Below are positions 1 through 9,771 of a DNA stretch of 19,241 bases, one piece after another. Position numbers and translations under genes: made by a program. How positions within the stretch are numbered: the stretch's first letter is position 1; each line of letters begins with the position of its first letter. The notes under the pieces were generated by a model. That model was not told the origin of the DNA, ran no database searches, and worked only from the letters and a program-made list of their open reading frames with translations. Origin of the DNA: Methylacidiphilum sp. Lineage in GTDB: Bacteria > Verrucomicrobiota > Verrucomicrobiia > CAIQCK01. The DNA is taken from contig DYDC01000015.1 of assembly GCA_020718125.1 (NCBI GenBank), positions 1 to 19,241 of the forward strand. The letters are read 5' to 3'.

Positions 1-195
1 GGCGACGGGCAGGAATACGGCCCGATTGACCTCGCCACGCTCCAGCAGTGGGCGCGCGAGTCGCGCGTGACGCCTGCGACGCGGGTGTGGTCGGCGTCGG
101 ACAACGCTTGGCGGGCGGCACGGGATCGTCGGGAACTCGAAGCGGCCTTTGCCAGCCTGCGCGATGCGAATGTGCCGCCGGTGGTGGGGCCGCTT

Positions 196-2031
<1,836 letters not shown>

Positions 2032-2084
2032 GACCGGCGGCTTTCCCTGCGCAATGTATAAACGATCCTGCGGCGGAATGATGC

Positions 2085-4832
2085 TCAGAACTTGTCGCTC
2101 TTGTCAAAGCGGTCGAGCGACTTGAGTTTCTCGCTGTGGCGCTTGTCCAACGAAGGGCCTTGGCCTTCCGCATTGGTGATCGGCATGCCACGGAGACCCT
2201 TGCTCTTCTCGATGCGACCCCAAGTGTAGCGTTGGGCTTCCTCGATGGTGCGGATGACCTTGGGCCGCAGAAAGAACACCAATTCGGTCTTGGCGTCCAC
2301 CGTGTGGGTCGTCTTGAACAGGTAACCCAGCAGCGGGATGTCGCCCAGCAACGGCACCTTGTTCACGTCGTTCTGGCGTTTATTGGCAGTAAGGCCGCCG
2401 AGGATGATGATCTGGCCGTCCTTGACGGTGACCGCCACGGCTTCGGCCTCGCGCCGACTCAAGACCGGGATTTTGTTGCCGTCAATTAGCTGGAACTCCT
2501 TCACGTCATCCACGGTCTGGAAGATATTGAGCGTGACGACGCCATCGGGGTTGATCAACGGCGTGACTTCGAGGCCGACGCCAATGTCAATGTTCTCAAA
2601 GTTTGACCGTTGCTGGTCGCTGGCAATGGTTGTCTGAACGGAGGTGACGAACGGGCGCGACTCGCCGACGAAGATGCGGGCGCGCTGGTTGTTGGAGGTG
2701 TAGAGGTGCGGCGTCTGCAAGACTTTGAACTTGCTGTCCTCGGCGAGCGCGTGGATGACCGCCCGCAGATCGTCGCCGAAGAAACTGGCGAAGTAAGTCA
2801 GCCCGCCGGTCAGGCCAGCGGGGAGCAGTTCCGGCCCGGTCAACGAACCGGGCTTCATGAACTTTGTGATATTCAGCGCGTTGGTGGAGCCGCCAATGGG
2901 GGTCGTGCCACCGAACGTGCCCCTGCCGACGGAAGGCACCGACAGACCCGCGCCCGCCGGACTTTTCCCCTGGCCAGCTTGGAAGAGGTCCACGCCGAAG
3001 GTGACATCGTTGTTGAGGCTGACCTCGGCAACCACTACGTCAATGGCCACCTGTGGCGGGAAGATGTCTATCTGCTTGATGACATCGGCGAACACGTCGA
3101 GGTCGGCCTCGGGGGCGGAGATGATGACGGCGTTGTTGCGAATGTCGGGGATGATCTTGATCTGCGGCATCAGTTGCGCGGCGGCGGCGCCGGTGGGCGA
3201 GACGCCGGGGGTGACGCCCGGCGCGAGGCCCGTGGCGCCGCCTTGAGCGCGCGTGCGCTGGCCGGAGCCAAACGTGCTGCGGCTGGCGGTGGAGGAGCGC
3301 GAACTGGCGCTGCGGGCGCCGTCGGCGGCGCTGCTCCGGGAACTGGCGCCGCCGCGGGTGCCGCCGCCGATCTGGCTGGTGCGCCGGGCCGTGGTAGAGC
3401 CGGCGCTCGTCGCGCTGCCGGTGGAACCCGCGCGACGTGTCAGCGGTGTCGCGCCGCCGCCTTGGATGAGGCTGAAAAGCATATCGGCCATGTCCAACGC
3501 GTCGGAGTAGTTCAGGAAGAACACGCGGGTCTTGAAGTCCTGGTTGGTCTTCACATCGAGGGCTTTGATGATCTTCTCGAAGAACGAGAAGTTGGATTCC
3601 TGGGTGATGATGATGAGCGCGTTGGTGCGGTCATCGTAGCTGGTGAGGACCTTGCCGAGGATGACGGTGTCGCCGGTGGTCGCTGAACGGCCGGCGCCCG
3701 CCTGCGGTATCGGTGTGGCCGGCACGCCGGGCCGGGCTGTCGCGCCACCCTGGTCGGCGGCGATGAGCTGCTGGAGAATCATGGCCAGGTCGGCGGCGGC
3801 GGCGTTCTCCAGCACATAGACGCGGGTCTCCATCTTCGACTCGCTGGTGGTGTCCATGTATTCGATGATGTCCTTGAGGCGCGAGACGTTGAGCGCGCTG
3901 TCTATGATGAGCAACGCGCTGGAGCGCGGCATCGCGATGATCTGGCCATAGGGATGCATGAAGACGCGCCCGCCACCGGCGGCGGCCGGCTGGCCCGGCA
4001 CCGGCATGGTGCTGGTCAGCGCGCGCTGCACATCCATCGCATCGAGGTATTTTACGCGCACGATCTGCGCGATGATGCGGTCATACTGCTTGACCTCCGT
4101 GTCCTCCTTGGCCACCGGCACGCCTTCCTGGACGCCTGAAGTGACCGGCACGACCTTGTAGAACTTTTCGCCCATCGGCACGATGGCGAAGCCGTTGGCC
4201 ATCATCACGCTTTCGAGGGCGCCGATGGCCTCCTCCATGGTCAGCGGGCCGGAGGAGCGGAAGGAGATCAAAGCCTGCAAGCCTTGCTGCATGATCGGGC
4301 TGCGGTGGGTCAGTTCGGAATACTTCGCCAGCACCTGCAGCAGGTCGGCGTTCATCCAGTCGAACTCGATCGTCTCGTCGGGATTGATTTCGCTCGGCCT
4401 GGCAAGCGTGATCGGGCCGGGGCCGGGCACGACAGCCTGCTGCGCAGGCGCTGACGGCTCGGTGGGTGGCGGCGTGGATGCAGGGGCAGCCGCGTCGGGC
4501 GTGGTTCCAGTCGGGGTCGTCGCCGCAGGCTGTGGCGCTTGGGTGGCCGGCACGGGACTGGCGGCGGCCTCGGCGCCCGCAACGCCCGGCGCGCCCGGGG
4601 TGGCTTGGGGTGCAGCCTGCGCTGGCGCGGCGGACGGCTGGGCGGCAGCGCTGACTGGGGCGCGAGAGATGATCACGGTGTTGGCGCCGCCGGCGCGACG
4701 GAGCATGTCGCTGGCACGGATGCGCAGCGCGGCGGTGGCGGCGTCCTCGCTGGTCGCGGGCGTTTGCGCGATGACCGGGCCTGCCGCGACTGCGGCGAGC
4801 ATCGTCGTTATGAGTATGAGCAACGTCTTCAT
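2085..4832 (-). CDS. gspD: Type II secretion system secretin GspD
   Basis: Outer-membrane secretin that forms the exit channel of the T2SS. The 915-residue product has a signal peptide (1-22, cleaved near VIAQ). An Ala/Pro/Thr-rich linker (60-140) precedes an N0-like domain (154-228) and N1 (247-330), N2 (333-427) and N3 (433-595) repeats. The conserved secretin domain covers 595-860, with VAEV (601-604), a VGLEVTPLI stretch (752-760), the GQIIILGGL stretch (806-814), VPLLGDIPLLGYLF (826-839) and the terminal ELVFFLRPKVI strand. The N3 region carries a Ser/Arg/Gly/Thr-rich insertion of about 90 residues (458-550), unusually long and probably disordered. A charged tail of about 50 residues follows the secretin domain and could bind a pilotin. 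Start: ATG with the good ribosome binding site AGAAGGA 7 nt upstream. It lies near the end of the gsp operon, after the GspC-like gene. Confidence 0.97.
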   Translation of the reverse strand: MKTLLILITTMLAAVAAGPVIAQTPATSEDAATAALRIRASDMLRRAGGANTVIISRAPVSAAAQPSAAPAQAAPQATPGAPGVAGAEAAASPVPATQAPQPAATTPTGTTPDAAAPASTPPPTEPSAPAQQAVVPGPGPITLARPSEINPDETIEFDWMNADLLQVLAKYSELTHRSPIMQQGLQALISFRSSGPLTMEEAIGALESVMMANGFAIVPMGEKFYKVVPVTSGVQEGVPVAKEDTEVKQYDRIIAQIVRVKYLDAMDVQRALTSTMPVPGQPAAAGGGRVFMHPYGQIIAMPRSSALLIIDSALNVSRLKDIIEYMDTTSESKMETRVYVLENAAAADLAMILQQLIAADQGGATARPGVPATPIPQAGAGRSATTGDTVILGKVLTSYDDRTNALIIITQESNFSFFEKIIKALDVKTNQDFKTRVFFLNYSDALDMADMLFSLIQGGGATPLTRRAGSTGSATSAGSTTARRTSQIGGGTRGGASSRSSAADGARSASSRSSTASRSTFGSGQRTRAQGGATGLAPGVTPGVSPTGAAAAQLMPQIKIIPDIRNNAVIISAPEADLDVFADVIKQIDIFPPQVAIDVVVAEVSLNNDVTFGVDLFQAGQGKSPAGAGLSVPSVGRGTFGGTTPIGGSTNALNITKFMKPGSLTGPELLPAGLTGGLTYFASFFGDDLRAVIHALAEDSKFKVLQTPHLYTSNNQRARIFVGESRPFVTSVQTTIASDQQRSNFENIDIGVGLEVTPLINPDGVVTLNIFQTVDDVKEFQLIDGNKIPVLSRREAEAVAVTVKDGQIIILGGLTANKRQNDVNKVPLLGDIPLLGYLFKTTHTVDAKTELVFFLRPKVIRTIEEAQRYTWGRIEKSKGLRGMPITNAEGQGPSLDKRHSEKLKSLDRFDKSDKF

Positions 4833-4839
4833 GAAAAAA

Positions 4840-4846
4840 TCCTTCT
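4840..4846 (-). promoter_or_regulatory. Strong ribosome binding site for gspD
   Basis: On the minus strand AGAAGGA is followed by TTTTTTC and the ATG at 4832. The spacing is ideal and fixes the gspD start. Most other genes of this operon show no clear Shine-Dalgarno motif and begin by overlap with the previous gene, so gspD may be translated independently of its neighbours and at a higher level, which would suit a protein that assembles into a large multimer. Confidence 0.7.
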
Positions 4847-4855
4847 GCTGGCGTG

Positions 4856-5614
4856 CTACCGGCCGCCCCCTTCCTGCGTGTCCGCCTTCTCGAGCATGGA
4901 GATCATGTTCTGCAACCGCTGTTGCGCTGCCGGGTCGGCGGTGTTCTTCAAGATGCCTTTCAACCGCTCGATGGTCTGCTGGCGGCTGGCCTTGCGCGAG
5001 GCCTTGCGGCCGGCTTCGTCGCCACCGTTGTCGCCGCGTTTGCCAAAGGACTGCTGTGGTGGCTGGCCTTGCGTCGGCCGCGCCGTCTGCTGCGCGGCGG
5101 CGGCGGGCGTGCCCGGCTTTGCCTGGCCGGCCATGATCGGCACAGCGGCCGCCTCGGTTTCGTATTCGAGCCGGGCGGCTTCCTCGCCGCGCGACATCAA
5201 CACGGAACGGTTGGGCAGATCGAAGCCGGTGATCTTGATGTCCGTGTCGGGGATGGTGTCGCCGGCTTTGAGGAAGTATTTCTTCTCCGGCTCGTTCTTG
5301 TCTTCGAGGCTGACCTGGACGACGCCGTCCCGGACAAAAAACCCGGTCAGTTTCAGCGCGCCGGCAAACGCCGCGCCCTCCGCCGAAGAGAGGCCGGGCG
5401 TCATCGAACCGGACGGCACGAAGGGGGAGTGCTCCAGGATTTCGGTGAACTTCTGGAACGCCGGGTCGTTCTCAATGCCGCTGGTGGCCGTGGCGGCGCC
5501 GGTCTCGGCCGCGGGGGCGGCGGGGGGCGCAAGAACGGCATTGGCCTGGGCCACGGCGAGCGCGGGCGCGAACACCAGCGCGGCCAGAAACAGGTTGTCG
5601 AGCCGGGGACTCAT
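4856..5614 (-). CDS. GspC/PilP-like periplasmic T2SS protein
   Basis: The 252-residue product has an N-terminal hydrophobic segment (residues 7-24) that is a signal peptide or membrane anchor, then an Ala/Pro linker. Residues 86-150 resemble the HR domain of GspC and PilP: LTGFFVRDGVVQVSLE, then KKYFLKAGDTIPD, then IKITGFDLPNRSVLM, which is the usual pattern of short strands, Y-x-x-GD and a final V-x-L. In known systems this domain contacts the N0 domain of the secretin, and here the gene is directly followed by gspD. No PDZ or coiled-coil domain typical of proteobacterial GspC is seen. Instead there is a Lys/Arg-rich, probably helical tail (200-246). The ATG overlaps the gspM stop by 4 nt (ATGA). 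The operon context makes a role linking platform and secretin likely; the family name is an inference from pattern, not from a search. Confidence 0.6.
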   Translation of the reverse strand: MSPRLDNLFLAALVFAPALAVAQANAVLAPPAAPAAETGAATATSGIENDPAFQKFTEILEHSPFVPSGSMTPGLSSAEGAAFAGALKLTGFFVRDGVVQVSLEDKNEPEKKYFLKAGDTIPDTDIKITGFDLPNRSVLMSRGEEAARLEYETEAAAVPIMAGQAKPGTPAAAAQQTARPTQGQPPQQSFGKRGDNGGDEAGRKASRKASRQQTIERLKGILKNTADPAAQQRLQNMISMLEKADTQEGGGR

Positions 5615-6222
5615 GGCGGCGGCGTCTTATCCTTGCCGTTGCCCGCGGGCTTGTCCACGGGATTCTGCGGGGCGGCGCCGGCGGCGCGCTGGGCGGAGGC
5701 CGTGCCGCGCATGTAATAGTTTACCACGGTCATGTCGCCGTGGAGATTGTGGGGGTCCTTGGTGTCGGCGCGCACGCGCAGGTTCACGACGCGATAGACC
5801 TCCGGCTGGCGGTTGAGGGCGAACAGGAACTTCACCATGTTGGGCCACTGGGTGTTGAGGGTGAACTGCGCTTGTCTCTCGACGTAGCGCTGGCGTTCGA
5901 GCGGCTCCGAGGGCGTGCGCTGGGTGAAGGTGACGCCATACTGGCTGCCGAGTTGTTCAATGCGGCCGATGACGTCACCCGCGCTCTGGCCCACCGTGCC
6001 GTCGCGCAGCCGGGTCATGGCATGGTTGTATTCGGCCTGCAACTGCGGCTCGCGGGCCAGCAGCAACTTCGCCTCGGCGAAGTCGGCTTTCAGTTTCAAG
6101 TCCTGATCGCCCAGTTCGCGCCACTTGCCCATGGCCGGGCCGGCGAGGAAGCAGTTGACGACCAGGAACACCGCCAGACCGGCGGCGCCTGCGAGGATTT
6201 GTTCACGGGGTTTGAGGTTCAT
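5611..6222 (-). CDS. gspM: Type II secretion protein GspM / PilO-like
   Basis: A 203-residue bitopic inner-membrane protein of the T2SS assembly platform. It has a short cytoplasmic start (MNLKPREQ), one transmembrane segment (10-28), a helical or coiled-coil stretch (33-95) and a ferredoxin-like periplasmic part (95-172) ending in a Pro/Ala/Lys-rich tail. This layout is that of GspM and PilO, which pair with GspL and PilN. The open frame extends upstream to 6285, but the ATG at 6222 was chosen because it lies 2 nt after the gspL stop and immediately precedes the membrane segment. Sequence conservation in this family is low, so the call leans on topology and position between gspL and the GspC-like gene. 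Confidence 0.82.
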   Translation of the reverse strand: MNLKPREQILAGAAGLAVFLVVNCFLAGPAMGKWRELGDQDLKLKADFAEAKLLLAREPQLQAEYNHAMTRLRDGTVGQSAGDVIGRIEQLGSQYGVTFTQRTPSEPLERQRYVERQAQFTLNTQWPNMVKFLFALNRQPEVYRVVNLRVRADTKDPHNLHGDMTVVNYYMRGTASAQRAAGAAPQNPVDKPAGNGKDKTPPP

Positions 6223-6224
6223 CG

Positions 6225-7721
6225 TCAACGCCCCCGCCGCCGCCCGCCGCCCGGCGAGGTGACCGCGCCTTTCTTGAAGTTGCACTGGATGGAGAAGCGC
6301 ACCGCGTCGCCGCCGCGGATCTTCTGATTCAGCAAGGGCGCCAGCCGCGTCCCGCCGGCGAACACCGCCGACTTCTCCAGTTTCTGGTTGAAATCATCCG
6401 TCACCGCCGATGCCGACGGCGCGTAGCCGGTCAGCGTGACCTGTTCGCCATCCACAAACTGGAAATCCGTCAGGAACAGGTTTTCCGGCTTGGCCTTCAG
6501 GATGGCAAGCAGGCACTCCAGCGGCACGCTCTGGTCGCCGACCTTTTCCTGCAACAACTTCAGTTCCGTTTGCAGGCCGCGGGCGCGGTCGCGGGCGGGC
6601 GCGATCTCCGCCAGTTGGGCACGGAGGCTGCCACCACTCGCGTATCGCCAAGTGAGCATGATGGCGCCGATCAGCACGACCAGCAGGTAGAGCGCGGCCA
6701 CGCCGAGCAGGACCAGTTTCACCTGCTGCCGGCGCGTCTTCCGCTGTTTCTCGGCGAGCACATCGGCCGGCACCAGGTTCAGCCGCGCTGACGGCGCGCC
6801 GTCCGGCCGGTGCCGCAGGCACAACCCCACCGCGATGGAAGGCGCTTCGCGCAATGCCAGCAGTTCGCACGGCAATCCGATCTGCGTCGCAAGGGCGTTT
6901 GTCATCTCCTGCGGATCAAGCCCGGAACTGGCCAGCGCGCCCGCCGCGGGCCTCTGCAACACCCGCACAAGCGGGCACTGTGCCTCCGGCCGGGCCGATT
7001 GGACAGCGGCCAGCGCCAGCCGCAGCTCGGCGCTGATCAACTCCGCCGCCGTGGCGGCCATGACCGCAGGCTCGCCGCCCAGCCCCTGCAACGGGACCGA
7101 GGCGACCAGTTGCGGCGCGCCGCCGCATGTCAGGATCAGCGTGGCGGACCGGTGTTCGAGGACGACCAGCGCCAGCTCGGCCGGTTCGTCGCCAGCCCAT
7201 GCGTGCTCGTGCCGCAACCACGCGAGGAGCGCCAGCGCCTCCACGTCCATGCCGTCCGCAGCGAAGCCGGCTTTCCCCAGCAACTCCAGCCGCTCCATCA
7301 CCGTGTCGCGCCGCGCAATGGCGACGAGGACCTCCGATTGTTTCTCGGTCTTGCGGAGAACCTCGTAGCTGTAAACCACCTGATCGGGCGGCAGCGGCGA
7401 AAGATTCTCAAGCTGGTTCTCCAGCATCGGCCCCAGTTCGGCCTCGCTGGCGGTGGGCAGGCTCACGACGCGGCAGAGGACGTTGGCGGCATCGAGTCCC
7501 GTCAACACATGCGTCACCGTCGAGCCGCGCCCGGACCGGTAGGGTTGGAGCCGATCCAACGGCCACACCGGCGCGCCCTCGGCCGTCGCCGCCACCGGGA
7601 GCAGTTCGCGCCGGGCCACGCGGAAACTGGTGTCGGCACCCGTCTCGGTGACCACCTCGGCCACTTCCAGCCCTTGCGGGTGGATCGTGATGCCGAGCTT
7701 CGACTGGATTCTCTGTTTCAT
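6225..7721 (-). CDS. gspL: Type II secretion protein GspL (PilM-PilN-like fusion)
   Basis: This 498-residue protein has an N-terminal cytoplasmic actin-like region (1-305) resembling PilM: LGITIHPQGLEVAEVV at 9-24, then the ENQLENLSPLPPDQVVYSYE stretch at 101-120. A linker with LNLVPADVLAEKQRK (314-328) is typical of the start of PilN. One transmembrane helix (334-357) is followed by a coiled coil (365-395) and a ferredoxin-like periplasmic domain (400-483). In the T2SS, GspL recruits the GspE ATPase to the membrane and pairs with GspM. The ATG overlaps the gspK stop by one base (TGATG), pointing to coupled translation. The C-terminal Gly/Arg tail (GGGRRRGR) is odd but short. Confidence 0.88.
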   Translation of the reverse strand: MKQRIQSKLGITIHPQGLEVAEVVTETGADTSFRVARRELLPVAATAEGAPVWPLDRLQPYRSGRGSTVTHVLTGLDAANVLCRVVSLPTASEAELGPMLENQLENLSPLPPDQVVYSYEVLRKTEKQSEVLVAIARRDTVMERLELLGKAGFAADGMDVEALALLAWLRHEHAWAGDEPAELALVVLEHRSATLILTCGGAPQLVASVPLQGLGGEPAVMAATAAELISAELRLALAAVQSARPEAQCPLVRVLQRPAAGALASSGLDPQEMTNALATQIGLPCELLALREAPSIAVGLCLRHRPDGAPSARLNLVPADVLAEKQRKTRRQQVKLVLLGVAALYLLVVLIGAIMLTWRYASGGSLRAQLAEIAPARDRARGLQTELKLLQEKVGDQSVPLECLLAILKAKPENLFLTDFQFVDGEQVTLTGYAPSASAVTDDFNQKLEKSAVFAGGTRLAPLLNQKIRGGDAVRFSIQCNFKKGAVTSPGGGRRRGR

Positions 7722-8884
7722 CAGCGCGTCTGTTCGTCCCAGGTGATTGTCGAGATTGTGCCGTCATCGGCCCGATACACGGTCGTGACGATGGTCTTCC
7801 TGACGTTGTTCACATTGCCGATGGATCGGATGGTGAAAAAGGACGTTTTTATGTCGAGATAGTCCCGGAGCGACTGGAAACTGTCGCGGGAGAGCATCCC
7901 GCTCCAGACCGTCGCGATCTCGTCCACGCTTTGGAACGGTTTGTCGTCGTCGGTGCCGTCAAAGCCGTCGTCGCCCTGGCGGTAACGCACCAGTTTCTCG
8001 GCCATGTCCGGCGTCACTCCGGGGATGCATTGCAGCACCTGCGGCGGCGCTGTGTTGATGTTGACCCGCGTGAACGGCAGCGCCGTCAGGAACTGGCCGA
8101 TGCCGGTGTATTCCGCATCGGTCGTTCCCTCGGCTCGATGACCGTAGAAGATGTCCCGCGTCACGCCTTTCACCAACAAGAGTTCATGGATTTGATCCAA
8201 TGCTGCGTTCTTGCAATGATACGGGCCACCCTCCTCCGGCGGCAAGCTTGTGTAATAGTCATCTTCGGCCCCGTTTGCCTTCGACAGGCTGTCCCCGTCA
8301 ATCCAATCCCCCACCGAGTCGCTGATGAGCGTCGCCGTCCCGGTGTCCACGCCGCACACGCGCAACAGCACGCGCCACTGGTCCGGCGTCAGCACGTTGA
8401 CGTTGAGCTTGGCCTGCTCGTCCACGATCTGCACGGTGAACGTGCCGTCGCCCACCTCATGGTCCACAAGCTCCAGGTTGTTGTGCCACGGCTCGGAGTA
8501 GTAATCCGCCCCCTGCGTGGAGGTCTGCGCGGCGCTGGTGGCCGTTGCGGTTCCCTGACGGCGCGCCTCGGTCTGCGAGTTGATCTCACTGGAGGGGTTG
8601 AGATCCGCCGCCAGCAGCGCCTTTTCATACTCGATGCCGGCGATGGCCAGCGCCTTGGCCTGCAGTTCGCGCTCGTGATAGCCCGCCACGCGCGTTTCGA
8701 TCTGCATCATCGCCGCGAAGGTGCTCACCATCAGCGAGAGCACCAGCACGATCCACAGCACGATGATCAGCGCCGAGCCGCGCCGAGCCGCGGCGCGCCT
8801 GGCGCGGAAACCCGAAATCCGAAACTCGAAATCCGAAGGCCGAAGGCCGGGCATTTCGGATTTCGGAATTCGAGTTTCGTTCAT
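7721..8884 (-). CDS. gspK: Minor pseudopilin GspK
   Basis: GspK caps the tip of the pseudopilus with GspI and GspJ. The 387-residue product has a type IV prepilin-like start: RRG-SALIIVLWIVLVLSLMV, with cleavage expected after G36 and no glutamate at mature position 5, as is normal for GspK. The large globular part includes DWIDGD (193-198), the family-typical VNINTAPPQVL (274-284) and an Asp-rich stretch GDDGFDGTDDD (304-314) that may bind calcium. Length is normal for GspK apart from the leader. The leader is 36 residues, much longer than usual, and is encoded by an imperfect palindrome of 7-nt units (see the repeat at 8805-8879). The ATG overlaps the gspJ stop as ATGA, which supports the long leader being translated. 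Confidence 0.95.
   Translation of the reverse strand: MNETRIPKSEMPGLRPSDFEFRISGFRARRAAARRGSALIIVLWIVLVLSLMVSTFAAMMQIETRVAGYHERELQAKALAIAGIEYEKALLAADLNPSSEINSQTEARRQGTATATSAAQTSTQGADYYSEPWHNNLELVDHEVGDGTFTVQIVDEQAKLNVNVLTPDQWRVLLRVCGVDTGTATLISDSVGDWIDGDSLSKANGAEDDYYTSLPPEEGGPYHCKNAALDQIHELLLVKGVTRDIFYGHRAEGTTDAEYTGIGQFLTALPFTRVNINTAPPQVLQCIPGVTPDMAEKLVRYRQGDDGFDGTDDDKPFQSVDEIATVWSGMLSRDSFQSLRDYLDIKTSFFTIRSIGNVNNVRKTIVTTVYRADDGTISTITWDEQTR
8805..8879. repeat. Imperfect palindrome made of 7-nt units in the gspK leader
   Basis: On the coding (minus) strand, positions 8879-8852 read as four 7-nt units of the form CGAAAYT (CGAAACT, CGAATTC, CGAAATC, CGAAATG). After CCCGG, positions 8846-8805 read as six 7-nt units of the opposite sense (CCTTCGG twice, ATTTCGA, GTTTCGG, ATTTCGG, GTTTCCG). 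The two halves can pair: 8820-8829 with 8870-8879 (10 bp) and 8829-8837 with 8855-8863 (9 bp). The stretch is lower in GC than the flanking DNA and lies wholly inside the codons for the GspK leader peptide. It looks like an inserted dispersed element rather than evolved coding sequence. Confidence 0.75.
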
Positions 8885-9771
8885 TGCTTGCCGCCTCCTC
8901 CCTTGCCACTACCCGCGCCGGGTTGCTGGCCTGCGGCCGGGCTTTGCCCTTGGCCGGGCTGCTGGCCGGTCTGGCCCGTCCTGGAGCTGCTGCTGGTGGC
9001 TTGCGGCATCGTGCCGAGCTGCTGCTGTTGCGCCGTCGTCGGAAGCATCAGTGTCTTGAGAATGGTGACATCATCCTGGCCCGGCTTGGCGTTGGCCATC
9101 GAGAAGGTGATCTCCACGCCGGCAGGCATCCGGTCGTCGTAGTCCCACGTGTCAAACCAATCGTCCGCCTCTGGATCGTAGTAGCGCATGTTGAAGGTCT
9201 TGATCCAGTCGGCGAGGCGGATGGTTTTCGTGACCTGCTTGTCCTCAATGTCGTAGGCGAGGAAGTTCTTCACGCGCGCCAGGAACACCAGTTCGCTGTT
9301 TTCGTCATACTCCAGCGACAGCGTGATGCGCCGCGGCACGGCGTCGGACTGCGAGGAACCGCCGACGACCGGGATGTGCGCGCTGACGAAGCTCACCATG
9401 TCCTCGTCCCCGATGTCCTCGGTTTCCCAGACATACCAGGCGGCGTTCTCCTGCGAGAACACCGCGGTGTTGAACGCCTGCGCCAGCATGTCGAGCAGCG
9501 CGCGCTGGCGCTGGAGGTTCTCGGTGGCTTCCCGGCCGCGCTTGAGGGCGGTGATCGAAACCTGCCAGATGCTCAACGTCGTGCCAAGAATGCCCGCCAT
9601 GATCACCGCCGCAACGAGCAACTCGATGAGAGTAAAACCACACCTTGACCGCCGGACCTTGCGAGCTTGTGCGCGGCGTCCCGGACGCTCCATGCCCCAT
9701 GCTCCGCGCTCCATGCTCCGCGCTCCATGCTCCGCGCTCCATGCTCCATGCTTCATCGGTCGGTTCCTCAC
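8881..9771 (-). CDS. gspJ: Minor pseudopilin GspJ with repeat-encoded leader
   Basis: A pseudopilin of the T2SS tip complex. The prepilin motif is RCG-FTLIELLVAAVIMAG: cleavage after G45, E50 at mature position 5, then the hydrophobic helix (46-68). The globular GspJ-type domain covers about 75-245, followed by a Gln/Gly/Ser-rich tail (246-296) that is probably disordered. The start is a GTG at 9771 that overlaps the gspI stop (GTGA). Further in-frame ATGs lie at 9756, 9714 and 9693, all inside a 10 x 7-nt tandem repeat that encodes residues 6-29. The resulting 45-residue leader is far longer than the 6-20 residues usual for pseudopilins. Because the leader is removed by prepilin peptidase, the mature protein would be unaffected. 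Confidence 0.93.
   Translation of the reverse strand: MRNRPMKHGAWSAEHGARSMERGAWGMERPGRRAQARKVRRSRCGFTLIELLVAAVIMAGILGTTLSIWQVSITALKRGREATENLQRQRALLDMLAQAFNTAVFSQENAAWYVWETEDIGDEDMVSFVSAHIPVVGGSSQSDAVPRRITLSLEYDENSELVFLARVKNFLAYDIEDKQVTKTIRLADWIKTFNMRYYDPEADDWFDTWDYDDRMPAGVEITFSMANAKPGQDDVTILKTLMLPTTAQQQQLGTMPQATSSSSRTGQTGQQPGQGQSPAAGQQPGAGSGKGGGGKQ
9687..9756. repeat. Heptanucleotide tandem repeat, 10 units, in the gspJ leader
   Basis: Exactly ten 7-nt units fill 70 bp. In coding (minus-strand) order they are ATGAAGC, ATGGAGC, ATGGAGC, GCGGAGC, ATGGAGC, GCGGAGC, ATGGAGC, GCGGAGC, ATGGGGC, ATGGAGC. The consensus is ATGGAGC, with GCG replacing ATG in three units and creating a 14-nt higher-order repeat (positions 9708-9721 and 9722-9735 are identical). 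Three units make seven codons, giving the repeated peptide pattern MKHGAWS-AEHGARS-MERGAWG. ATG triplets at 7-nt steps occur in all three frames. Confidence 0.92.

Noticed and set aside
2032..2084. Terminator or separate promoter between gspD and the kinase gene
   Set aside because: No stem-loop with a T-run and no convincing -35/-10 pair was found, so read-through from gspD is the simpler view.
2610..3686. Plus-strand open frame of 358 codons
   Set aside because: Antisense to gspD; the Gly/Ala-rich part is the mirror of the Ser/Arg-rich insert.
9687..9756. CRISPR array
   Set aside because: The units are 7 nt, directly adjacent and without spacers; this is a simple tandem repeat.
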